From the NCBI GenBank assembly GCA_015655035.1, contig JAATFS010000392.1, positions 1 to 14,232 of the forward strand: DNA of 14,232 nucleotides, written 5' to 3'. The position numbers were made by a program, and so were the translations under genes. How positions within the stretch are numbered: position 1 is the stretch's first letter; the number at the start of each line of letters is the position of its first letter. Positions 6,968 to 13,792 of the stretch are shown here, one piece after another. This stretch comes from Lysobacterales bacterium (lineage in GTDB: Bacteria > Pseudomonadota > Gammaproteobacteria > Xanthomonadales > Xanthomonadaceae). Under the pieces are notes generated by a model. It made no database searches. It was not told the origin of the DNA and was given only the letters and a program-made list of their open reading frames with translations.

Positions 6968-7065
6968 GCGCCGCCACTCCCGTGCAGTTCAAGGAAATGT
7001 CCTTTCCCGCGCGTGTGCGGAAAGGAAGTGCCGTTAGTTCCGCCGTTCGGATAGGAACCCCATGA
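6964..7065 (+). CDS. Possible 33-codon ORF between fliH and fliI
   Basis: GTG 6964 overlaps the fliH stop as GTGA, and the frame runs without interruption to a TGA that overlaps the fliI ATG as ATGA, so it would join fliH to fliI with the same 4-bp overlaps used at the other junctions. The predicted peptide is basic, begins MSAATPVQFKEMSFPARV and shows no family motif that I recognise. Against it: the frame could be open by chance in such GC-rich DNA, no ribosome site was identified for it, and an 8-bp inverted repeat lies within it. It may equally be untranslated spacer. Confidence 0.2.
   Translation: MSAATPVQFKEMSFPARVRKGSAVSSAVRIGTP
7000..7026 (+). repeat. Inverted repeat in the fliH-fliI gap
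   Basis: The arms TCCTTTCC (7000-7007) and GGAAAGGA (7019-7026) pair perfectly around an 11-nt GC-rich loop. It lies 36 bp before the fliI ATG and does not cover the fliI ribosome site AGGAA (7053-7057). It could be a hairpin that tunes mRNA stability or processing between fliH and fliI; no T tract follows, so termination is unlikely. Confidence 0.5.
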
Positions 7066-8450
7066 GCGCCAACCTGCTCCCCTCCACCGCTCCGGCCGAA
7101 TGGTCCGCCGCGCGCGATCTGCGCCTGGCCACCCGGCTGGATGCACTCGGGCTGGACGCCGGCGGGCGCGGCCTGATTCGCGAAGGCATCCTGCGCCGTG
7201 CGGTCGGCTTGACCCTGGAGGCCGTCGGCTGCGAGGCGCCGATGGGGGCCAGCTGCAAGGTCGAGATCGTCGACGGGGGCTGGGTCGACGCCGAGGTGGT
7301 CGGCTTTGCCGGGGATCGCACCTACCTGATGCCAAGCGCCGAACTGCATGGCCTGCTGCCCAATGCCCGAGTGGTACCGTCGCAGCGCCGTGGTGGGGTG
7401 GAAGTAGGCGAAGGCCTGCTTGGACGCGTCATCGATTCCGACGGCGCACCGCTGGATGGCAAGGGCCCGATCCGCGCCGAGGGCAGCGTGGGCATGGCCG
7501 GCGTCTCGATCAATCCGCTGGCGCGCGAGCCAATCACCCAACCGTTGGATGTGGGGGTGCGCGCGATCAATGCACTGTTGCCGATCGGGCGTGGCCAACG
7601 CGTGGGCCTGTTCGCCGGCTCTGGCGTCGGCAAGTCGACGCTGCTGGGGATGATGACCCGCTACACCGCTGCCGACGTGATCGTGGTCGGCCTGATCGGC
7701 GAGCGCGGCCGCGAAGTGCGCGACTTCGTCGAAACCACGCTGGGCGAGGAAGGCCTGCGCCGTGCCGTGGTGGTCGCCTCCCCGGCCGACCGCCCGCCAT
7801 TGGCGCGACTGCATGGCGCCTACCGCGCCACCGCGATCGCCGAATGGTTCCGCGACCAGGGCCTGAACGTGCTGCTGCTGATGGATTCGCTGACCCGCTT
7901 TGCACAGGCGCAACGCGAGATCGGCCTGTCGGTGGGCGAACCGCCCACCACCCGGGGTTATCCACCGTCGGTATTCGCCAAATTGCCGGCACTGGTCGAA
8001 CGTGCCGGCAACGGCGCCAGGGGCCGTGGATCGATCACCGCGTTCTACACCGTGCTGACCGAAGGCGACGATCCGCAGGACCCGATCGCCGACGCCGCCC
8101 GCGCCATCCTGGACGGCCACATCCTGCTATCGCGCAGGGTCGCCGACAGCGGCCTGTACCCGGCCATCGATGTGGAGTCCTCGGTCAGCCGCGTGGTCCA
8201 GGACATCGCCGATGAGCCGTGGCGGCTACGCATTCGCAAGCTCAAGCGGCTGGTGTCGGCGTACTCGTCCAACCGCGACCTGATCGCGATCGGCGCCTAC
8301 CAGCGCGGCAACGATCCGGCCACCGACGAGGCGTTGACGCGTTGGCCCGAGATCGTCGAATTCCTTGGACAGGACGTGGCCAAGGCCGCGGACCTGCCCC
8401 ACAGTCAGGCCGCGCTCAAGCGGCTGGTCGAAAGCGAGAATCAACCATGA
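7062..8450 (+). CDS. fliI: Flagellum-specific export ATPase FliI
   Basis: A 462-aa cytoplasmic hexameric ATPase that unfolds and delivers flagellar substrates to the export gate, related to F1-ATPase beta and to type III secretion ATPases. Visible features are Walker A GSGVGKST (186-193) with Lys191, the Walker B aspartate in LLLMDSLTRFA (Asp275), and the alpha/beta ATPase signature around LPALVERAGNGARGRGS (from 308). Length is usual. ATG 7062 follows AGGAA at 7053-7057 with a 4-nt spacer. The stop overlaps fliJ (ATGA). The setting between fliH and fliJ distinguishes it from a virulence-type secretion ATPase. Confidence 0.97.
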   Translation: MSANLLPSTAPAEWSAARDLRLATRLDALGLDAGGRGLIREGILRRAVGLTLEAVGCEAPMGASCKVEIVDGGWVDAEVVGFAGDRTYLMPSAELHGLLPNARVVPSQRRGGVEVGEGLLGRVIDSDGAPLDGKGPIRAEGSVGMAGVSINPLAREPITQPLDVGVRAINALLPIGRGQRVGLFAGSGVGKSTLLGMMTRYTAADVIVVGLIGERGREVRDFVETTLGEEGLRRAVVVASPADRPPLARLHGAYRATAIAEWFRDQGLNVLLLMDSLTRFAQAQREIGLSVGEPPTTRGYPPSVFAKLPALVERAGNGARGRGSITAFYTVLTEGDDPQDPIADAARAILDGHILLSRRVADSGLYPAIDVESSVSRVVQDIADEPWRLRIRKLKRLVSAYSSNRDLIAIGAYQRGNDPATDEALTRWPEIVEFLGQDVAKAADLPHSQAALKRLVESENQP

Positions 8451-8905
8451 TGCAATCCAAGCGTATCGATCCCCTGCTCCAACGTGCGCAGCAACACCAG
8501 GACGAGGCCGCCCACGACCTGGCCGAGCGCCAGCGCGCTCTCGAGACCCATGTTTCGCGCCTGGACGAACTGCGCCGCTATGCCGAGGAATACGCCATTG
8601 GCCAGCTTGCGGCGACCAGTGCGGCGGCCCTGAACAACCGCCGCGCTTTCCTCGATCGGCTGGACAGTGCGGTGCAACAGCAGGCGCAGACCGTGGACAG
8701 CAATCGTGCAAAGGTCGAGATCGAGCGCGGTCGCCTGCTGCTGGCCAGCCGCGAGAAGCAGGTGCTGGAGCAACTGGCCGCCAGCTACCGGGCACAGGAA
8801 AAGCAGGTGACCGACCGCCGCGACCAGCGCGAGATGGATGACCTGGGCGCGCGCCGCGTACGTTGCCGTAGCCAGGACGATGCCGACGAAGGCGGTGCGG
8901 CATGA
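8447..8905 (+). CDS. fliJ: Flagellar export chaperone/stalk protein FliJ
   Basis: A 152-aa, highly charged, Gln/Glu/Arg-rich protein predicted to be almost entirely an antiparallel coiled coil. FliJ inserts into the FliI hexamer like the gamma stalk of F1, contacts FlhA and escorts chaperones. The N-terminal IDPLLQRAQQHQDEAAHDLA and the helix around REKQVLEQLAASYRAQEKQ are typical of the family. Primary sequence is weakly conserved, so the call rests on coiled-coil character, length and position between fliI and fliK. Two adjacent ATG codons (8447 and 8450) are possible starts; the first overlaps the fliI stop as ATGA and is preferred. The stop overlaps the fliK ATG. Confidence 0.9.
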   Translation: MMQSKRIDPLLQRAQQHQDEAAHDLAERQRALETHVSRLDELRRYAEEYAIGQLAATSAAALNNRRAFLDRLDSAVQQQAQTVDSNRAKVEIERGRLLLASREKQVLEQLAASYRAQEKQVTDRRDQREMDDLGARRVRCRSQDDADEGGAA

Positions 8906-10140
8906 AGGCCGCCGGGATCGGACTCGGGGAGCTTGGCACGTTCGCGCCCCGTGGCCCGGCCGAGCCCGAGCAGGAAAGTCGGCAGGAAAGCGAACAGGAT
9001 TTTGCCAGGATGCTGGCCCCCCACCCCAGTGCCGCGACACCGCCGCGGCCGAAGCCCGAGCCGCGCCGGAACGAACCCGAGTCTCAGGCGCAGCCACAAC
9101 CGGACGATGCCCCGCCGCGCAGGGCGAAGCCAGGCACCGACCCGGCCAGCGCTGCGGTTGCGCGTGCGAAGCACGAGTCGCGCAACCGCCAGGACAATAC
9201 CGCCGGCGCTGGCCGCACCGTTGCCACTTCCCCGCCTCGCAGCGAAGCACACACGACAGCCGAACCCGAAGACGACTCGCGCAGCGACGCCACCACGCCC
9301 GACCGTACCCAGGATAGCGCCGCTGCCGACATTGCCTGGCCGCCGCCTGGCCTGGCCGGTCTTGCCCTGCCCCCCGCCGCGCTGGCACCGATGGGCGGGC
9401 CGGCAGGCGTGTTGCCGGGCCTGCCGCCGGAAGCGGCAGCCGGCATCGGCGGCGCCGCGCTGTCCAGCACGGTGCAGGCAGGCGGGGGCCCCGTCCCCAC
9501 GTCGCCGGCCGCAGGTCAGCCAGGGGCATTGCCGCCGTTTGCCGCAGCGCTGGCGCAACCAGCGGCCCAGCTCGCCACCTTGCCGCAAGCCGGCGCGATG
9601 ACCGCCCTGGCCGATGCCCACGAGCTTTTGTCGCCGGAGCCGGGCGCAGTGGCGTTGCCAGCGGCGGCGCCTGCTCCCAACACGGTGGCTCGCGCTGCGG
9701 AACCGGCGATCTTCGACGCGGCGCCTACCCCTACGCCGCATCTGCATGGCGACGACTTCGACGAGGCAGTCGGCGCGCGCACGAGCTGGCTGGCCGAGCA
9801 GAAAATTGGCCATGCGCATATCAAGATCACGCCCAACGACCTGGGGCCTATCGAGGTGCTGTTGCAACTGGACGGCGACAAGATCACCGCCAGCTTCACC
9901 AGCGCCCACGCAGAGGTCCGCCACGCGCTGGAGCAGAGCTTGCCGCGCCTGCGCGAGATGCTCGGCCAGCAGGGTTTCCAGCTCGCCAATGCCGACGTGG
10001 GCCAGCAGCACCAGCCCAGTGGCCACGGCCGCACGCTGGGGAATGCGGGCCTGGAGCCGGCGCTGGGTGATGACGTCGGCAGTGCCGGAATTCTGCCGCT
10101 GGCGCTGCGCCAGCGTGGTTTGCTTGACGCCTACGCTTGA
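8902..10140 (+). CDS. fliK: Flagellar hook-length control protein FliK
   Basis: A 412-aa secreted molecular ruler that measures the hook and, through its C-terminal domain, switches the export gate from rod/hook to filament substrates. The long N-terminal part (about 1-285) is low complexity, rich in Pro, Ala, Gly, Arg and Glu, as in other FliK proteins. The C-terminal Flg_hook domain (about 290-385) starts near Trp296 and carries the conserved PNDLGPIEV at 311-319, followed by LLQLDGDKITASFTSAHAEV and the helix ALEQSLPRLREMLGQQGF. Start ATG 8902 overlaps the fliJ stop (ATGA). It ends the first operon; a 251-bp promoter-bearing gap follows. Two-part structure and location make the call firm although the N-terminus is not conserved. 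Confidence 0.94.
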   Translation: MKAAGIGLGELGTFAPRGPAEPEQESRQESEQDFARMLAPHPSAATPPRPKPEPRRNEPESQAQPQPDDAPPRRAKPGTDPASAAVARAKHESRNRQDNTAGAGRTVATSPPRSEAHTTAEPEDDSRSDATTPDRTQDSAAADIAWPPPGLAGLALPPAALAPMGGPAGVLPGLPPEAAAGIGGAALSSTVQAGGGPVPTSPAAGQPGALPPFAAALAQPAAQLATLPQAGAMTALADAHELLSPEPGAVALPAAAPAPNTVARAAEPAIFDAAPTPTPHLHGDDFDEAVGARTSWLAEQKIGHAHIKITPNDLGPIEVLLQLDGDKITASFTSAHAEVRHALEQSLPRLREMLGQQGFQLANADVGQQHQPSGHGRTLGNAGLEPALGDDVGSAGILPLALRQRGLLDAYA

Positions 10141-10151
10141 ACGACCGCAAT

Positions 10152-10178
10152 GCCTGGCGTGGCAATGTTCGGCCAGGC
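10152..10178 (+). terminator. Hairpin just downstream of fliK (weak terminator candidate)
   Basis: The arms GCCTGGC (10152-10158) and GCCAGGC (10172-10178) pair perfectly around a 13-nt loop, 11 bp after the fliK stop. The position suits an operon end, but no T tract follows, so it is at best a weak or Rho-assisted terminator, or an RNA-end stabiliser. Confidence 0.35.
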
Positions 10179-10189
10179 GCGTTAACGCG
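10178..10189. repeat. 12-bp perfect palindrome CGCGTTAACGCG
   Basis: A perfect 12-bp dyad with a TTAA centre, starting at the last base of the hairpin after fliK. It lies about 155-165 bp upstream of the fliL -24 element, a usual distance for a sigma-54 enhancer site. I do not recognise it as a known site; activator binding is only a hypothesis. Confidence 0.45.
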
Positions 10190-10198
10190 TACTGGGCG

Positions 10199-10215
10199 AT
10201 CGCGGCACTCGCGAT
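10199..10215. repeat. Inverted repeat ATCGCG-N5-CGCGAT
   Basis: Perfect 6-bp arms (10199-10204 and 10210-10215) around a 5-nt centre, about 130 bp upstream of the fliL -24 element. It could be a second half of a clustered regulator site with the neighbouring palindrome; function is not shown by the sequence. Confidence 0.35.
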
Positions 10216-10341
10216 GGCGAAGCATCCTGGCGTTCGCACTTGGAGACACCGTGTCGAGGAGTTTCAGTCCTGACGGGGGGGGAACGCCTGGCGGGGCTGC
10301 AGCGCCCGTGACGTCGTGTTGACGAGCAGGGTCATCCTTCA

Positions 10342-10357
10342 CGGCACGCATCTTGCA
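10342..10357 (+). promoter_or_regulatory. Sigma-54 (-24/-12) promoter of fliL-fliR
   Basis: CGGCACGCATCTTGCA matches the consensus TGGCAC-N5-TTGC(A/T) at all defined positions except the first. With the second G of GG at -24, transcription should start near 10368, 24 nt before the fliL GTG. The arrangement is nearly the same as at fliE (16-nt element, 22-24-nt leader), supporting joint control by RpoN2 and FleQ. Confidence 0.9.
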
Positions 10358-10380
10358 TCGGCCACGGAAGCAATTCTTCC

Positions 10381-10385
10381 AGGAA
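10381..10385 (+). promoter_or_regulatory. Ribosome binding site that fixes the fliL start
   Basis: AGGAA sits 6 nt before GTG 10392 and lies inside the short leader that follows the predicted sigma-54 start point. The alternative in-frame TTG at 10353 lies inside the -12 promoter element and could not be on this transcript. Confidence 0.75.
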
Positions 10386-10391
10386 CTTCCC

Positions 10392-10913
10392 GTGCCCGCA
10401 GCCACCGACCGACTCACCAAACCCGATGCCAAGGACGGCGCCGAGACCGCCAGGGGCCGCAAGCCGCTCCTGATCATCGCGCTGCTGGCCGTTGTCGTGA
10501 TCGCCGCTGCCGGCGGCGGCGCGTGGTACTGGCTCAGCAAGGAGGACGGCAAGCCCGCCAGCAAGGCGCCCAAGACCTCTGAAATACCGAAACCCGCGCA
10601 GTATTTCGCAATGGACCCGGCGTTCGTGGTCAACCTCAGTGGCGCGTTCGAGGGTCCGCAGTATTTGCAGGTCGAGGTACAGCTGGTGACCCGCGATCCG
10701 GAGCAGCTCAAGGCGATTTCCGAAAACGCCCCGGCCATCCGCGCCCGGCTGCTGATGCTGCTTTCCCAGGTCCAGGCCAGTGACATCACCGATCTGGCCG
10801 GCAAGCAGAAATTGCAGAAATCCGCACTGGCCGAGGCGCAGAAGGTGATGACTGCCGAGACCGGAAGCAAGTGCGTCGACGACTTGCTGTTCACTAGTTT
10901 CGTGACCCAGTAA
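10392..10913 (+). CDS. fliL: Flagellar basal body-associated protein FliL
   Basis: A 173-aa single-pass inner-membrane protein that surrounds the stator and stabilises MotAB around the rotor. A short charged cytoplasmic N-terminus is followed by a membrane segment at about 26-48 and the periplasmic FliL domain, with YFAMDPAFVVNLSGAFEGPQ and a long helix ending KCVDDLLFTSFVTQ, the usual FliL C-terminus. GTG 10392 is chosen as start because AGGAA precedes it and the promoter at 10342-10357 rules out earlier starts. It is the first gene of the second structural operon, 12 bp before fliM. Confidence 0.93.
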   Translation: MPAATDRLTKPDAKDGAETARGRKPLLIIALLAVVVIAAAGGGAWYWLSKEDGKPASKAPKTSEIPKPAQYFAMDPAFVVNLSGAFEGPQYLQVEVQLVTRDPEQLKAISENAPAIRARLLMLLSQVQASDITDLAGKQKLQKSALAEAQKVMTAETGSKCVDDLLFTSFVTQ

Positions 10914-10925
10914 GAGCGCCCCGCG

Positions 10926-11939
10926 ATGAGTATCGATGACCTGCTGTCCCAAGACGAAATCGATGCGCTGCTGCATGGTGTGGACTCCGGCGCGGTCAAC
11001 ACCGAGCCGGAGCCGCTGCCCGGCGAAGCGCGCCAGTACGATCTGTCCAGCCAGGACCGCATCATCCGTGGCCGCATGCCGACGCTGGAAATGGTCAACG
11101 AACGCTTTGCCCGGCTCTGGCGCATCGGTCTGTTCAATCTGATCCGGCGTTCGGCCGACCTGTCGGTGCGCGGCATCGACCTGGTCAAGTTCAACGAATA
11201 CATGCATTCGCTGTACGTGCCGACCAATCTCAACCTGATCCGCTTCAAGCCGCTGCGCGGCACCGGCCTGATCGTGTTCGAGCCGACCCTGGTATTTGCC
11301 GTGGTCGACAACTTCTTCGGTGGCGACGGCCGCTTCCACACCCGTATCGAGGGCCGCGAGTTCACCGCCACCGAAATGCGCGTGGTGCAGCTGATGCTCA
11401 AGCAGACATTCGCTGACCTCAAGGAGGCGTGGGCGCCGGTGATGGACGTCGATCTGGAATACATCAACTCCGAAATCAACCCCCACTTCGCCAATATCGT
11501 CACTCCCCGCGAGTACGTGGTGGTGTGCCGGTTCCACGTCGAGCTGGAAGGGGTTGGCGGCGAGATCCACATCACCCTGCCCTATTCGATGCTGGAGCCG
11601 ATCCGCGAGCTGCTCGATGCCGGCATCCAGAGCGACCGCAACGACCGCGATGCGAGCTGGAACGTGATGTTGCGCGAGCAGCTGAATGTCGCCGAGGTCA
11701 CGCTTTCCAGCGTCCTGGCGACCAAGCGCATGAGTCTGCGCCAGCTCACCGGGCTGAAGATCGGCGATGTGCTGCCGATCGATCTGCCGGTGCAGGTGCC
11801 GTTGTGCGTGGAGGACATTCCTTTGTTCACCGGCGAATTCGGCATCGCCAACGGCAGCAACGCCGTGAAAATCACCGATCTCAAGCCGCCGGGCGCGCAG
11901 CCGTCGCGCCCTGTTCCCTCCCAGGATTTGCCCTCATGA
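10926..11939 (+). CDS. fliM: Flagellar motor switch protein FliM
   Basis: A 337-aa C-ring protein that binds phosphorylated CheY and passes the direction signal to FliG. The N-terminal CheY-binding peptide LSQDEIDALL is intact within residues 1-18. The middle CheC-like domain carries FFGGDGR at 130-136, matching the conserved FliG-contacting GGxG loop, and the C-terminal SpoA domain ends near FTGEFGIANGSNAVKI. Length is normal. The ribosome site is weak (GAGCG upstream). The end overlaps fliN by ATGA, fitting coupled synthesis of the two SpoA-domain partners. An intact CheY-binding peptide implies a chemotaxis-controlled motor. Confidence 0.97.
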   Translation: MSIDDLLSQDEIDALLHGVDSGAVNTEPEPLPGEARQYDLSSQDRIIRGRMPTLEMVNERFARLWRIGLFNLIRRSADLSVRGIDLVKFNEYMHSLYVPTNLNLIRFKPLRGTGLIVFEPTLVFAVVDNFFGGDGRFHTRIEGREFTATEMRVVQLMLKQTFADLKEAWAPVMDVDLEYINSEINPHFANIVTPREYVVVCRFHVELEGVGGEIHITLPYSMLEPIRELLDAGIQSDRNDRDASWNVMLREQLNVAEVTLSSVLATKRMSLRQLTGLKIGDVLPIDLPVQVPLCVEDIPLFTGEFGIANGSNAVKITDLKPPGAQPSRPVPSQDLPS

Positions 11940-12274
11940 CCCAGAACGAAACCCACGACCCCGCACCGGCGCAGTTCGACAACCTGACCGCCGAGCACGA
12001 CCAAAGCGCCAGCGACCTGAATCTGGACATGATTCTGGACGTGCCGGTGACGCTGTCGCTGGAGGTCGGGCGTGCCCGCGTACCGATCCGCAACCTGCTG
12101 CAACTCAACCAGGGCTCGGTAGTGGAGCTGGAGCGCGGCGCGGGCGAGCCACTCGATGTCTACGTCAATGGCACCCTGATCGCGCATGGCGAGGTGGTGG
12201 TGATCAACGATCGCTTCGGCATTCGTCTCACCGACGTAGTCAGCCCGAGCGAACGCATCCGGAGGCTGCGGTGA
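11936..12274 (+). CDS. fliN: Flagellar motor switch protein FliN
   Basis: A 112-aa C-ring protein made of an acidic, Gln/Asp-rich N-terminal tail (about 1-30) and a single SpoA domain (about 33-108) with DVPVTLSLEVGRARVPIRNL, DVYVNGTLIAHGEVVVIND and FGIRLTDVVSP, all typical of FliN. It forms the base of the C ring and docks FliH. It is somewhat shorter than the E. coli protein owing to the short tail. ATG 11936 overlaps the fliM stop and follows AGGA at 11923-11926; the frame is open upstream but reads out-of-frame fliM. The stop overlaps the fliO GTG. Confidence 0.96.
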   Translation: MTQNETHDPAPAQFDNLTAEHDQSASDLNLDMILDVPVTLSLEVGRARVPIRNLLQLNQGSVVELERGAGEPLDVYVNGTLIAHGEVVVINDRFGIRLTDVVSPSERIRRLR

Positions 12275-12678
12275 TCGCCGCGCTCGCCACTGCCGTGCCG
12301 GCCGGGGCCGGCGCAGTCCAGGTGGGCAGCCAGGCGCCGACCTCGCCGGGCCTGTTCGGCGCGGTGTTCGCGTTGCTGCTGGTGGTGGGCCTGATCGTCG
12401 GCCTGGGTTGGCTGCTCAAGCGCATGCCCGGTGGCGGCTTCCGCGCCAGCGACGGGTTGAAGCTGGTCGCCAGCCTGCCGCTCGGCGCCAAGGAGCGCGT
12501 TTTGGTGGTCGATGTCAACGGCCAGCAGCTGCTGCTCGGCGTCAGCACGGGCGGCATCGCGCTGCTGCATGCGTTGCCGGAAACGCTGCCGGTCGCGCCG
12601 GCTCCCATGCTGCCCACCTTCAAGCAGCTGCCCCAGTTCGCGCAGCTGCTGTCGCAGAAGCTGCGCAAGGACGCCTGA
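12271..12678 (+). CDS. fliO: Flagellar export-gate assembly protein FliO
   Basis: A 135-aa single-pass membrane protein that acts as a scaffold for assembly of the FliP-FliR core. The membrane segment is at about 28-50 (GLFGAVFALLLVVGLIVGLG), followed by the FliO domain with a basic stretch and LKLVASLPLGAKERVLVVDV and LLLGVSTGGIALLH. The start GTG 12271 overlaps the fliN stop as GTGA and follows a perfect GGAGG at 12261-12265 with 5-nt spacing, the best ribosome site in the operon. Sequence is poorly conserved across the family; position between fliN and fliP supports the call. Confidence 0.93.
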   Translation: MIAALATAVPAGAGAVQVGSQAPTSPGLFGAVFALLLVVGLIVGLGWLLKRMPGGGFRASDGLKLVASLPLGAKERVLVVDVNGQQLLLGVSTGGIALLHALPETLPVAPAPMLPTFKQLPQFAQLLSQKLRKDA

Positions 12679-12680
12679 TC

Positions 12681-13505
12681 ATGCTTGCTCGTTGGAACCG
12701 TTGGAGACGCAGCCTGCGCGTAGTGCTGGTGCTGTTGATGCTGCTCGGCATGGCGTTGCCGCTCGCCGCGCCTGCGGCGCCGGCAGCCCTGGCCCAGGCC
12801 ACCGCCAGTGCTGCCGCGCCCGCACAGCTTCCCGGATTGCCGAACGTCAACGTCGGCCGTATCGGTGGCCAGCAGGTAAGCCTGCCGCTGCAGACGCTGC
12901 TGCTGATGACGGGGATCACGCTGCTGCCGTCGATGCTGTTGGTGCTCACTGCCTTCACCCGCATCACCATCGTACTGGGCCTGCTGCGCCAGGCGCTGGG
13001 CACTGGGCAGACGCCGTCCAACCAAGTGCTGGTCGGGCTGGCGATGTTCCTGACCGCGCTGGTGATGATGCCGGTATGGCAGAAGATGTGGAGCGCCGGG
13101 CTATCGCCCTACCTCGACAACCAGATCGATTTCCAGAGCGCCTGGGACCTGACTACCCAGCCGCTGCGGGCGTTCATGCTGGCGCAGATCCGCGAAACCG
13201 ACCTGATGACCTTCGCCGGCATGGCCGGCGACGGCACCTATAGCGGACCGGATGCGGTGCCGTTCCCGGTGCTGGTGGCCTCGTTCGTGACCAGCGAGCT
13301 CAAGACCGCCTTCGAGATCGGCTTTCTGATCTTCATCCCGTTCGTGATCATCGATCTGGTGGTGGCCAGCGTGCTGATGTCGATGGGCATGATGATGCTG
13401 TCGCCGATGCTGGTCTCGGCTCCGTTCAAGATCCTGCTGTTCGTGCTGGTCGACGGCTGGGTGCTGGTGGTCGGCACGCTGGCCGCCAGCTTCAATGCGG
13501 CCTAG
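12681..13505 (+). CDS. fliP: Flagellar type III export-gate protein FliP
   Basis: A 274-aa polytopic membrane protein; five copies form the core of the export channel with FliQ and FliR. A basic N-terminus and hydrophobic stretch ending in an Ala-rich segment (about 1-38) look like the cleaved signal peptide known for FliP. The conserved block LLLMTGITLLPSMLLVLTAF leads to TRITIVLGLLRQALGTGQTP, and the signature PFVIIDLVVASVLMSMGMMM starts at Pro220. Length is normal. ATG 12681 follows AAGGA at 12668-12672 and is 2 bp after the fliO stop. An open frame upstream to 12408 is out-of-frame fliO and is not part of the gene. Confidence 0.97.
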   Translation: MLARWNRWRRSLRVVLVLLMLLGMALPLAAPAAPAALAQATASAAAPAQLPGLPNVNVGRIGGQQVSLPLQTLLLMTGITLLPSMLLVLTAFTRITIVLGLLRQALGTGQTPSNQVLVGLAMFLTALVMMPVWQKMWSAGLSPYLDNQIDFQSAWDLTTQPLRAFMLAQIRETDLMTFAGMAGDGTYSGPDAVPFPVLVASFVTSELKTAFEIGFLIFIPFVIIDLVVASVLMSMGMMMLSPMLVSAPFKILLFVLVDGWVLVVGTLAASFNAA

Positions 13506-13508
13506 GTC

Positions 13509-13778
13509 ATGAGCCCTGAAATCGCGTTGACCGAACTGCGCGGCGGTCTGGTCGTCCTGCTCTGGGTCGGTGGCCCGCTATTGCTTGCGGTGCTGGTGGT
13601 GGGTGTGGTCGTCGGCGTGATCCAGGCCGCGACCCAGCTCAACGAACCCACCATCGCCTTCATCGCCAAGGTCGTGGTACTGACGGCGATGCTGTTCGCC
13701 ACCGGCAGCCTGTTGATGGCGCACCTGGTGGAATACACCATCAGCCTGTTCCACCGCATACCGCATCTGATCGGTTGA
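13509..13778 (+). CDS. fliQ: Flagellar type III export-gate protein FliQ
   Basis: An 89-aa protein with two membrane helices (about 15-40 and 53-77) that packs around the FliP-FliR core. The family block VVVGVIQAATQLNEPTIAFI is present between the helices. Length is exactly that usual for FliQ. It starts 3 bp after the fliP stop and ends 14 bp before fliR. Confidence 0.96.
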   Translation: MSPEIALTELRGGLVVLLWVGGPLLLAVLVVGVVVGVIQAATQLNEPTIAFIAKVVVLTAMLFATGSLLMAHLVEYTISLFHRIPHLIG

Positions 13779-13792
13779 CGGAGCTGCCCGGG

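Larger units (their letters stand above)
10141..10391. other. fliK-fliL intergenic regulatory region
   Basis: This 251-bp gap contains a hairpin just after fliK (10152-10178), a 12-bp palindrome (10178-10189), a further inverted repeat (10199-10215), an 8-G run (10275-10282), a short CGTC-N5-GACG dyad (10312-10324) and the -24/-12 promoter of fliL. No convincing gene lies here. Like the fleQ-fliE gap, it combines palindromes 120-190 bp upstream with a sigma-54 promoter. Confidence 0.7.

Noticed and set aside
8935..8949. TGGCAC sequence near the start of fliK resembling a -24 element
   Set aside because: The matching -12 position reads CGCC rather than TTGC, so it is not a credible sigma-54 promoter.
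10137..10322. A 61-codon frame starting TTG overlapping the fliK stop
   Set aside because: Rare TTG start, no clear ribosome site, low-complexity translation, and it covers the clustered palindromes of a regulatory gap.
10316..10582. An 88-codon plus-strand frame overlapping the start of fliL
   Set aside because: It includes the -24/-12 promoter and reads fliL in the wrong frame; the fliL frame encodes a clear membrane helix and FliL domain.
9896..11575. A 559-codon minus-strand open frame spanning the fliL promoter, fliL and fliM
   Set aside because: It runs through a promoter and two firm genes, with no recognisable product; the apparent length reflects GC-driven scarcity of stops.
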